A stretch of 64,000 nucleotides of DNA from Duganella qianjiadongensis (GTDB taxonomy: Bacteria > Pseudomonadota > Gammaproteobacteria > Burkholderiales > Burkholderiaceae_D). The notes beneath the pieces were generated by a model that did not search any database, had not been told where the DNA came from, and saw nothing but the letters and a program-made list of their open reading frames with translations. Positions within the stretch are counted from its first letter, which is position 1. Each line of letters opens with the position of its first letter. Shown here piece after piece: positions 7,799 to 15,349 of the stretch. The position numbers and the translations under genes are program-made. The stretch lies in the NCBI RefSeq assembly GCF_009857915.1, contig NZ_WWCM01000005.1, forward strand, positions 124,001-188,000. Direction: 5' to 3'.

Positions 7799-8989
7799 AT
7801 GAAGACTCCCCAGCCGGCTCGCTATCACAGCGGCAGCTACGAATGGTTCCGCGCCGCGGCCGAGCAGGGGGATCCTTATGCCCAGTTCAATCTGGCGCTG
7901 CTGTACCGGGCCAGCGATCTGCTGGCACCCGATCCCGTCTGCGCCTATTACTGGATGGAGCGTTCCGCCCAGCAAGGGCTGGCCTTTGCGCAGAATCATC
8001 TGGGCGTCATGCTGTACACGGGCGAGGGCGTGGCAGCGAGCGACGAGCAGGCAGTGCGCTGGTTCCGCGCCGCGGCCCTGCAGGGTGAAGTGGCAGCACA
8101 GCAGAATCTGGGCATGATGTACCGCAACGGGCGTGGCGTGCTGGCCAATGCCGAAGTGGCGCTGGCATGGTTTTTCCGCGCAGCCGAACAGGGCAGTGCG
8201 CGCGCTCAGGGCCTGCTCGGTGCCGCCTATCTGTATGGTGAAGGGGTGGCCCAGGACAATCTGCTGGCGCTGGCATGGCTGCGCAAGGCGGCCATGCGCA
8301 ATGATGCCAGAGCCCAGCTGCATCTGGGCGTGATGTATCAGCAGGGCCGCACTGTCGAGGCCGATGCGGCGCAGGCCGTGGCGTGGTGGCGCCAGGCAGC
8401 GGCACAGCAGCTGGCCATGGCCGAGCGCATGCTGGGCCTCGCTTATGCGCAGGGCCAGGGCGTGGCGATCGACCTGCCCCGCGCCTGTGCGTGGCTGCGC
8501 CGCGCTGCCGCGCAGGATGATGTGGATGCCCAGTACAATCTGGCGCTGATGCTGGCGCAGGGACTAGGTGTCACGCAGGATGAAGCCCAGGCCTGCGTCT
8601 GGTATCGCTATGCGGCCAGCGCCGGCCATATGCTGGCGCAATACAATCTGGCCTGCATGGTTGCGGGCGGGCGTGGCGTGGCAGCCGATCCGGTGCAGGC
8701 GCGCACGCTGTATCTGCAGGCAGCGGAGCAGGGCTCGGCAGCGGCCCAGTACAATCTGGCCCTGATGTACGAGCAGGGACTGGGCGGCCTGCGCAACATG
8801 GCCCTGGCGCGCATCTGGTACCGCTGTGCAGCCCGGCAGGGGCAACTGCAGGCCCGTCAGCGGCTTGACGGCATGGCGCGGCAGGAGCGGCGCATCAGCA
8901 CGGCCGGAACAGGCTGGCTGCGCTGCCGCCGCAGCAAAGTGCCGCGCCGTCAGGCACTCAGGGCGACGGGGAGTCCGGCCAGCGCGTAG
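7799..8989 (+). CDS. Sel1-like repeat protein
   Basis: A 396-residue protein made almost wholly of Sel1-like (SLR) repeats: nine units of about 36 residues (pattern AxxWxRxAAxQGxxxAQxxLGxMYxxGxGVxxD) run from about residue 14 to 340 with the start of a tenth, then a basic tail (RCRRSKVPRRQ). There is no signal peptide or membrane segment, so it is likely a cytoplasmic alpha-solenoid scaffold for protein-protein contacts. SLR proteins often assist signalling or envelope assembly, but the partner is not knowable here. Its 3' end overlaps the 3' end of the convergent EAL-domain gene by 40 bases, so the two mRNAs would be complementary there. Confidence 0.88.
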   Translation: MKTPQPARYHSGSYEWFRAAAEQGDPYAQFNLALLYRASDLLAPDPVCAYYWMERSAQQGLAFAQNHLGVMLYTGEGVAASDEQAVRWFRAAALQGEVAAQQNLGMMYRNGRGVLANAEVALAWFFRAAEQGSARAQGLLGAAYLYGEGVAQDNLLALAWLRKAAMRNDARAQLHLGVMYQQGRTVEADAAQAVAWWRQAAAQQLAMAERMLGLAYAQGQGVAIDLPRACAWLRRAAAQDDVDAQYNLALMLAQGLGVTQDEAQACVWYRYAASAGHMLAQYNLACMVAGGRGVAADPVQARTLYLQAAEQGSAAAQYNLALMYEQGLGGLRNMALARIWYRCAARQGQLQARQRLDGMARQERRISTAGTGWLRCRRSKVPRRQALRATGSPASA

Positions 8990-9906
8990 CGACCAGCGCA
9001 ATGATGCCAGTGATACTGCATGACGGTCGTGCTGCGGGTACGGTAGTCGGGCGTCTGGGCGCGGTCCAGCCGGCGCCGCACTTCTGCCGGAATGGCACGC
9101 AGCGGCTGCGCTGCAGGGCGGCCCAGATGATAGCCTTGTCCGAACGCCACGCCGGTTTCGCCCAGCGCCAGCAATTCATCGCAGGTTTCTATGCCTTCGG
9201 CAATCACGCGGGTGGCCGATTTCTCGGCGATGCCCTGGATCGAGCGGACAAACTGCAGCTTGACGGGGTCCTGATGGATGCCCTGTATGAAGTGCATATC
9301 GATCTTGACGAATTCGGGCCGCAGTTCCGACCACAGCCGCAAGCTGGCAAAGCCTTCGCCCAGATCGTCGATGGCAATCTGGAAGCCCATGGCGCGGTAG
9401 TGGCGCACCGCTTCGCGCATGGCCGCATAGTCGTAGGTGGGCTGGTTTTCCGTCAGTTCGATAATCACCTGCTCGGGCGCGATACCCAGTTGCTGGATGA
9501 TGCCCAGCGTTTCGCCATGGCGGGCGTCGCGCTGCAGCAGCATTTCCGGGCTGACGTTGAGGAACAGCTTGCCCGGCAGCTGCAGTTCGGCATAGCGTTC
9601 CAGCACCACGCGGCGGCACAGATGCTCGACTTCCACGCTCAGGCCGCAGGCGCGCGCCACTTTGAACAGCTGCAGGGGCGCATGCAGCGGGCTGTCGGAC
9701 GGCCCGCGGATCAGCCCTTCATAGGCAATAATGGCGCCGCTGCGCAGGTCGACGATGGGCTGGAACAGCGCGCTCAGCTGGCGTCGCGCCAGAATTTCCA
9801 GCAGTTCGAGGCGCTGGTGATGATCCTGCTCGTCGCTTCGGCTGGGCAGATAGTGGATACGGGCGCTACGGTGCGGAGTCACAGTGGGTCGGGAAAGAGG
9901 TGGCAA
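8950..9906 (-). CDS. EAL-domain c-di-GMP phosphodiesterase
   Basis: A 318-residue protein that is essentially one EAL domain (residues about 35-280) with no membrane segment and no sensor domain. The signature is EGL rather than EAL (IAYEGLIRGP), which keeps the catalytic Glu. Other catalytic positions look intact: LFLNVSPE (Asn), ELTENQ (Glu), IDDLGEGFASL (Asp-Asp), VKIDMHF (Lys) and VIAEGIET (Glu), so hydrolysis of c-di-GMP is plausible. The start is unclear: there is no early in-frame ATG, and TTG 9906 or GTG 9882 are the candidates, neither with a clear ribosome-binding site. It converges on the Sel1-repeat gene with a 40-base overlap. Confidence 0.88.
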   Translation of the reverse strand: MPPLSRPTVTPHRSARIHYLPSRSDEQDHHQRLELLEILARRQLSALFQPIVDLRSGAIIAYEGLIRGPSDSPLHAPLQLFKVARACGLSVEVEHLCRRVVLERYAELQLPGKLFLNVSPEMLLQRDARHGETLGIIQQLGIAPEQVIIELTENQPTYDYAAMREAVRHYRAMGFQIAIDDLGEGFASLRLWSELRPEFVKIDMHFIQGIHQDPVKLQFVRSIQGIAEKSATRVIAEGIETCDELLALGETGVAFGQGYHLGRPAAQPLRAIPAEVRRRLDRAQTPDYRTRSTTVMQYHWHHCAGRYALAGLPVALSA

Positions 9907-10051
9907 CAGACAGTGATGGTAGGGGGGATTTGTGTCATCATCGTGACGTTGAGCAACTTTTTCCAGCCGGATACAAAAATCTTTTACGTCTGCGCTCGTC
10001 TGGACGCTACAATCGTCGTATTAAATTATTTCCTATCTAGCCGGATTGCTC

Positions 10052-10690
10052 ATGCGTCGTGTCGTTTGCCGTTGGACAGGTTGTTGCCTCATTGCTGGCT
10101 GGTCGCTACAGGCAGCTGCTACGGGTTTGCAGGTGCAGACGCAGGATAGCGCCGGCAAGCCGCTAGCCGATGTGGTGGTGTATGCCGAGCCGGAATCGGG
10201 CCCTGTCGGGCTGCGTCCGGCTGCCCCGGTGCAGATCGAGCAGAAGGGCCTCAAATTCATTCCGCTGGTGAGCGTGATACAGACCGGCACCACCATCGTG
10301 TTCCCGAATAACGACAGGGTGCGCCACCATATCTATTCCTTCTCGCCGGCACACAAATTCGACCAGAAGCTGTACTCGGGCCAGGCCGCGGCGCCGCAGG
10401 TGTTCGACCGTGCCGGTACGGTGGTACTGGGCTGTAATATCCATGACCGCATGGTAGCTTACGTCAAAGTAGTCGACACGCCGTATTTTGCCAAAAGCGA
10501 TAGCAGCGGCATGGCCCAGATCGAATTGCCCGCAGGCGGGCGCTACACCGTGCGCGCTTGGCACTACAACGCGGCCGGCGGCACCACTGCCGAGCAGCAG
10601 ATCAGCGTTAAAGGGGGCGACACCTTGGCTGCCGTCAGTTTCAGACTGGCCCTGAAGGCGCTGGCAAACGACGATGGCGCAGTACAGTGA
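10052..10690 (+). CDS. Periplasmic cupredoxin-like protein (methylamine-utilisation type)
   Basis: A 212-residue protein with a signal peptide (cleavage near residue 23, after LQAAA) and a cupredoxin-like domain. Type-1 copper ligands can be placed: H92 or H93 (RHHIYSFS) and a C-x2-H-x2-M cluster at C128, H131 and M134 (GCNIHDRM). A second beta-rich region (residues about 145-200, Greek-key-like, similar to carboxypeptidase regulatory folds) follows. Databases tend to label such proteins 'methylamine utilization protein', though no methylamine genes are near. ATG 10052 was chosen over the in-frame TTG 10046. It is followed after 10 bases by a membrane GGDEF-EAL gene, which suggests that it feeds copper or redox status to c-di-GMP signalling; that link is inference. 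Confidence 0.82.
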   Translation: MRRVVCRWTGCCLIAGWSLQAAATGLQVQTQDSAGKPLADVVVYAEPESGPVGLRPAAPVQIEQKGLKFIPLVSVIQTGTTIVFPNNDRVRHHIYSFSPAHKFDQKLYSGQAAAPQVFDRAGTVVLGCNIHDRMVAYVKVVDTPYFAKSDSSGMAQIELPAGGRYTVRAWHYNAAGGTTAEQQISVKGGDTLAAVSFRLALKALANDDGAVQ

Positions 10691-10700
10691 AGGCTGGTCC

Positions 10701-13097
10701 ATGCGATTAAGCTTCCGCAGCCTCGAAAGCCGTATCGTCACGCTGTTTCTGGTGCTGGTAGTGGCGGTGCAGGTGGTGGGGCTGCTGGTGATACAGCGCG
10801 GTATCGAAAATAATGCGCGCCAGTCCATTAGCAGCGAACTGGCCAATGGCAGCAAAGTGTTCCGCCGTCTGCTGGAGCAGAATGCCCAGAGCCTGCGTTC
10901 CGGTGCACGCCTGCTGGCGCGCGACACGGCGTTTGTGGCGCTGGTGGGCAACAACGATGATAGCGACCGTGCCACCATCGAGTCGGCGCTGGTCAATAGC
11001 GGCAGCCGCATCAAGGCGGCGCTGACCATGCTGGTGAATGCCGATCGCCAGATCAGCGCAGCGACGAATCCCAAGCAGGCGGCGGCGCTGGAACAGCAGG
11101 TGCTCGGCATGCTCGATCAGGCCGAGGCCGCCGACGGCGTGAGCGGCATGGCGATTATCGACCGCCTGCCTTACCAGATCGTGGTGGTGCCGGTAAAGGC
11201 GCCGGTCACGATCGCCTGGGTGGTGATGACTTTCCCTATCGACCGGCAACTGGCGCGCGACATGCACGGCATCAGCGGACTCGATACCACCATCCTGACC
11301 CGTTCCGGCAAGGGCGACTGGCTGATTGCCGGTTCCACGCTGGAGCAGGAGCAGACCTTCACCCTGCGCGGCCAGCTGCAGGCCAGACAGATTCCGAACG
11401 AGCAGGCCTTCGATATGCTGCTGGGCGATAGCCGCTACGGCATGTGTTTGTTGCCGCTGGGGCAGGCGGGCGAGCAGAGCACGCAGGTGCTGCTGGCGCG
11501 TTCGTTCGACGAAGCCACGGCCGAATACGTGCGGCTGGAGCGCTGGCTGATCGTGCTGACACTGGGCGGCATCGTGATTTCGTCGCTGGCCATCGTGTTC
11601 ACGGCCAAGCGCATCGCCCAGCCTATCAGCGCGCTGGCCGAAACGGCCAGGCGGCTGGAACTGGGCGATTATCAGCAGCCGGTACATAGCCGGCGCAGCG
11701 ATGAAATCGGCGCACTGGCGCGCGCCTTCGATGCCATGCGCGCCGGTATCGCCCAGCGCGAAGACAAGATAATGCGGCAGGCTTATCGCGACCGGCTGAC
11801 CGACCTGCCTAACCGCGCCGGTTTCCTGATGCAGCTTGAAGAGGCGCTGCGCCGTGCCAGGCAGCAGCAGCAAGCGGTGTTCGTGCTGATGATGGATCTG
11901 GACCGCTTCAAACATGTCAATGATGTGATGGGCCACAGTTTCGGCGACGCGCTGCTGCAGCAGGTGGCGCAGCGCCTGCAGACCTTGCTGCAGCAGCAGG
12001 GGCAGGCGGCCGAACTGGCCCGTATGGGCGGCGACGAATTTGCCGTGCTGCTGCCGGCGGCGGATCTGGCCGCGGCACGCCAGCTGGGCGCCGACATTCT
12101 GCGTGTGCTGGAAAGCCCGCTATCGCTGGAAGACCAGACGGTCGATATCGGTGCCGGTCTGGGCATCGCCGGCTATCCGGCCCACGGCCAGGATGGCGAA
12201 ACTCTGCTCAGCATGGCCGAGGTGGCGATGTACTGCGCCAAGGTACGCAATGATGGCGCGGTGATCTACGATGCGGCACAGGACAAGAGCAGCGAACAAA
12301 GCCTGTCCTTGCTGACGGAGCTGCGTCATGCCATCGAACGCGATGAATTCCGCCTGTTTGTCCAGCCCAAGATCGCCCTGCAGACGGGCCAGGTGGTGGG
12401 CATGGAGGCGCTGGTGCGCTGGCAGCACCCGCAACGGGGCAATGTATTCCCCGACCAGTTCATTCCCTTCGCCGAACAGACCGGCTTTATCCGCGTGCTC
12501 ACGCGCTGGGTCATGGAGCGTTCGGTGCAGCTGTGCCAGCAGCTCGAACAGGCGGGGCAGCAGCTCAAGATTTCGGTCAACCTGTCCACCCGCGATCTGA
12601 TGGATCAGGACCTGCCCGCCAAGTTCGGTGAAATGCTGCAGCGCCACGGCCAGTCACCGAAATCGTTCTGTCTGGAGATTACCGAAAGCGCCATCATGGA
12701 CGATCCGGTGCGGGCGCAGAACACGCTGGCGGCGCTCAGTGCCATGGGCTTCGAGCTTTCGATTGACGATTTTGGCACCGGCTATTCTTCGCTGGCCTAT
12801 CTGAAAAGCCTGCCGGTGAACGAGCTTAAGATCGATAAGTCCTTCGTGCTGAATATGGAAACGGATACGGGCGACTATCGTATCGTGCAGTCCACCATCA
12901 GTCTGGCGCGGGCCATGGACCTGCGGGTGGTAGCCGAAGGGATAGAGAACGAAAAAGTATGGAGTCTGCTGGCTGGCATGGACTGCGATCAGGGGCAGGG
13001 CTATTTCATGAGCCGGCCCATTCCGGCCGCACAGATGCGGGACTGGCTGGCCGGATGGCGCCCGCCATCGATAGGGCAGGCCCTTAGCACCGAATAA
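10701..13097 (+). CDS. Membrane HAMP-GGDEF-EAL c-di-GMP enzyme
   Basis: A 798-residue protein: TM1 (residues about 14-34), a periplasmic sensor region of roughly 245 residues, TM2 (about 281-301), a HAMP linker, a GGDEF domain with an intact RMGGDEF signature (about 441-447) and an EAL domain with GMEALVRW (about 567-574) and IDDFGTGYSSL. The product-inhibition RxxD site upstream of GGDEF is absent (GQAA occupies that position). Both cyclase and phosphodiesterase motifs look complete. ATG 10701 was preferred over ATG 10674 because a GAAGG ribosome-binding site precedes it; the longer form would overlap the cupredoxin gene. Operon position right after a periplasmic copper-binding protein makes the periplasmic domain a natural partner for it. 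Confidence 0.9.
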   Translation: MRLSFRSLESRIVTLFLVLVVAVQVVGLLVIQRGIENNARQSISSELANGSKVFRRLLEQNAQSLRSGARLLARDTAFVALVGNNDDSDRATIESALVNSGSRIKAALTMLVNADRQISAATNPKQAAALEQQVLGMLDQAEAADGVSGMAIIDRLPYQIVVVPVKAPVTIAWVVMTFPIDRQLARDMHGISGLDTTILTRSGKGDWLIAGSTLEQEQTFTLRGQLQARQIPNEQAFDMLLGDSRYGMCLLPLGQAGEQSTQVLLARSFDEATAEYVRLERWLIVLTLGGIVISSLAIVFTAKRIAQPISALAETARRLELGDYQQPVHSRRSDEIGALARAFDAMRAGIAQREDKIMRQAYRDRLTDLPNRAGFLMQLEEALRRARQQQQAVFVLMMDLDRFKHVNDVMGHSFGDALLQQVAQRLQTLLQQQGQAAELARMGGDEFAVLLPAADLAAARQLGADILRVLESPLSLEDQTVDIGAGLGIAGYPAHGQDGETLLSMAEVAMYCAKVRNDGAVIYDAAQDKSSEQSLSLLTELRHAIERDEFRLFVQPKIALQTGQVVGMEALVRWQHPQRGNVFPDQFIPFAEQTGFIRVLTRWVMERSVQLCQQLEQAGQQLKISVNLSTRDLMDQDLPAKFGEMLQRHGQSPKSFCLEITESAIMDDPVRAQNTLAALSAMGFELSIDDFGTGYSSLAYLKSLPVNELKIDKSFVLNMETDTGDYRIVQSTISLARAMDLRVVAEGIENEKVWSLLAGMDCDQGQGYFMSRPIPAAQMRDWLAGWRPPSIGQALSTE

Positions 13098-13186
13098 AAA
13101 TCGCTCTGGTCATTTGGCTATCGTTTCATATTTGCTACGCTTCAGGCTATGATCGGTGTTCCTGAACTTCACCCCGCGGAACACTT

Positions 13187-15349
13187 ATGCAACGACGTCT
13201 TACGCTGCTGGCCAGCCTGCTGTTGACCCACTTTGCCGCCATGGCGCAAACCTGTCCGGCTGGCGGACCTGCCATCAGCTATCCGGCGAGTCGCACCGTA
13301 ATGCAGCAGGATGTCTACCATGGCACGACGGTGGCCGATCCCTATCGCTGGCTGGAAGATGCGAACAGCGACGAAACGCATGCCTGGGTGGAAGCACAGA
13401 ACCGGCTCACGCAGGGTTATCTGGGGCAGATCGCGGCACGCGACGCGATCCGTCAGCGCCTGACCAGATTATGGAATTTCGAACGTTTCAGCGTGCCGTT
13501 CAAGGAAGGCGGCCGCTATTTCTACAGCCGTAATGACGGGTTGCAGAATCAGTCCGTGCTGTACACCATGAAGACGCTGGCCGATGTGCCGCGCATGCTG
13601 CTCGATCCGAATACGCTGGCAGCCGATGGTACGGTGGCGCTGGCCGGAACGGCGGTCAGCCCGGACGGCAGATATCTGGCCTATAGCACGGCGGCTTCCG
13701 GCTCCGACTGGAACGAAATCCGGGTGCGCGATATCGAAACCGGCAAGGACACCGGCGACCTGATCAAGTGGGTGAAATTCTCTAACACGGCCTGGCTGCA
13801 TGACGGCACCGGCTTCTTCTACAGCCGCTATGACGAGCCTAGCGAGGCGACCAAGCTGGCTGCCGTGAACTACTTCCAGAAGCTGTATTTTCACAAGATG
13901 GGCACGCCGCAAAGCGCCGACACGCTGGTGTACGAACGCCCCGACCACAAGGACTGGGGCTTTGGCGCCGAAGTCAGCGAAGATGGCCGCTATCTGATCA
14001 TCAACGGCTCGCAAGGCACGGAGAACAAGAACCGGGTATTCTACAAGGACCTGTCGCGCAAAGGCGCGCCTGTGGTGGCGCTGCTGGAAGAATTTGATGC
14101 TGCCTATCGCTTCATCGGCAATGACGGTCCGGTGTTCCTGTTCCGCACCGAACGCGCTGCGCCGCGTGGCCGCATAGTCGCCATCGACACCCGCAAACCG
14201 GCGCTGGCCAACTGGAAGCAGCTGGTGGCGGAATCGGCCAACACCATGGTGTCGGCCTCGCTGCTGAACAATCAGCTGGTGATCGATTACCTGAGCGATG
14301 CCCATAGTCTGGTCAAGGTGTTCGATCTGAAAGGCAAACCGCTGCACGATATCGAACTGCCGGGCATAGGTTCGGCTGGAGGCTTCGGCGGCAAGCGGGG
14401 CGATAGCGAGACCTTCTACTCCTATACCAGCTTCACCACGCCCACCACCATCTATCGCCATGATCTGAAGACCAACAAGAGCAGCGTGTACCGCCAGCCG
14501 CGGGTGGACTTCGATCCTGCTGCCTTCGAGGTGCGGCAGGAGTTCTACACCAGCCGTGATGGTACTCGCGTGCCGATGTTCATCGTCGCCAAAAAAGGGC
14601 TCAAGCATGATGGCAGCAATCCGACCTATCTGTATGGCTACGGCGGTTTCAACATCTCGCTGACACCGGCTTTCTCGGTGGCCAATCTGGCTTGGCTGGA
14701 AATGGGCGGCGTGTATGTGGTGCCCAATCTGCGTGGCGGCGGCGAATACGGTGAAGCCTGGCATGCGGCCGGCACCAGGCTGCAGAAGCAGAACGTGTTC
14801 GATGATTTTATCGGCGCCGCCGAATGGCTGATCGAGCATAAGATTACCTCGCCGGCCAAGCTGGCGATAGGCGGCGGCAGCAACGGCGGCCTGCTGGTAG
14901 GCGCTACCATGACCCAGCGTCCGGAACTGTTTGCTGCCGCGATTCCGCAAGTAGGTGTGCTCGATATGCTGCGCTTCCATAAATTCACTATCGGCTGGGC
15001 CTGGACCTCGGACTATGGTTCATCCGATAATCCCGACGAATTCAAGGCTTTGCTCAAATACTCGCCGCTGCATAATCTGAAGCAGGGTGGCTGCTATCCG
15101 GCTACCATGATTACCACGGCAGACCATGACGACCGCGTCGTGCCGGCGCATAGCTTCAAGTTCGCTGCGGCGGCACAGGCAGCGCAGGGCGCTGCGGCAC
15201 CTATCCTGATCCGTATCGATAGCAAGGCCGGACACGGTGCGGGCAAGCCTACCAGCAAGCAGATCGACGAAGTCACCGACCGCTGGGGTTTCCTTAGCCG
15301 CGCACTGCAGATGGATGCAGCCGGTGCAAGCGCGGTAGGTCAGCCATGA
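13187..15349 (+). CDS. Secreted prolyl oligopeptidase (peptidase family S9A)
   Basis: A 720-residue enzyme with a signal peptide (cleavage near AMA, residue 20), an N-terminal seven-bladed propeller region (about 60-440) and a C-terminal alpha/beta hydrolase domain. The catalytic Ser is S565 in GGGSNGGLLVG, the Asp lies in TADHDDRVVP (646-649) and the His is H683 (KAGHGAG). The family cleaves short peptides after proline. The N-terminal sequence YPASRTVMQQDVYHG and DPYRWLED match the S9A consensus. The stop overlaps the start of the next gene (ATGA at 15346-15349), which is a secreted metalloprotease, so the pair looks like a peptide-scavenging operon. Confidence 0.94.
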   Translation: MQRRLTLLASLLLTHFAAMAQTCPAGGPAISYPASRTVMQQDVYHGTTVADPYRWLEDANSDETHAWVEAQNRLTQGYLGQIAARDAIRQRLTRLWNFERFSVPFKEGGRYFYSRNDGLQNQSVLYTMKTLADVPRMLLDPNTLAADGTVALAGTAVSPDGRYLAYSTAASGSDWNEIRVRDIETGKDTGDLIKWVKFSNTAWLHDGTGFFYSRYDEPSEATKLAAVNYFQKLYFHKMGTPQSADTLVYERPDHKDWGFGAEVSEDGRYLIINGSQGTENKNRVFYKDLSRKGAPVVALLEEFDAAYRFIGNDGPVFLFRTERAAPRGRIVAIDTRKPALANWKQLVAESANTMVSASLLNNQLVIDYLSDAHSLVKVFDLKGKPLHDIELPGIGSAGGFGGKRGDSETFYSYTSFTTPTTIYRHDLKTNKSSVYRQPRVDFDPAAFEVRQEFYTSRDGTRVPMFIVAKKGLKHDGSNPTYLYGYGGFNISLTPAFSVANLAWLEMGGVYVVPNLRGGGEYGEAWHAAGTRLQKQNVFDDFIGAAEWLIEHKITSPAKLAIGGGSNGGLLVGATMTQRPELFAAAIPQVGVLDMLRFHKFTIGWAWTSDYGSSDNPDEFKALLKYSPLHNLKQGGCYPATMITTADHDDRVVPAHSFKFAAAAQAAQGAAAPILIRIDSKAGHGAGKPTSKQIDEVTDRWGFLSRALQMDAAGASAVGQP

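Noticed and set aside
7840..8860. Periodic DNA pattern of about 108 bases as a possible tandem repeat array
   Set aside because: The period equals 36 codons and is explained by the Sel1-repeat protein; the DNA units are diverged.
10052..10690. Role in methylamine utilisation
   Set aside because: The label is a family name only; no mau or methylamine dehydrogenase gene is near.
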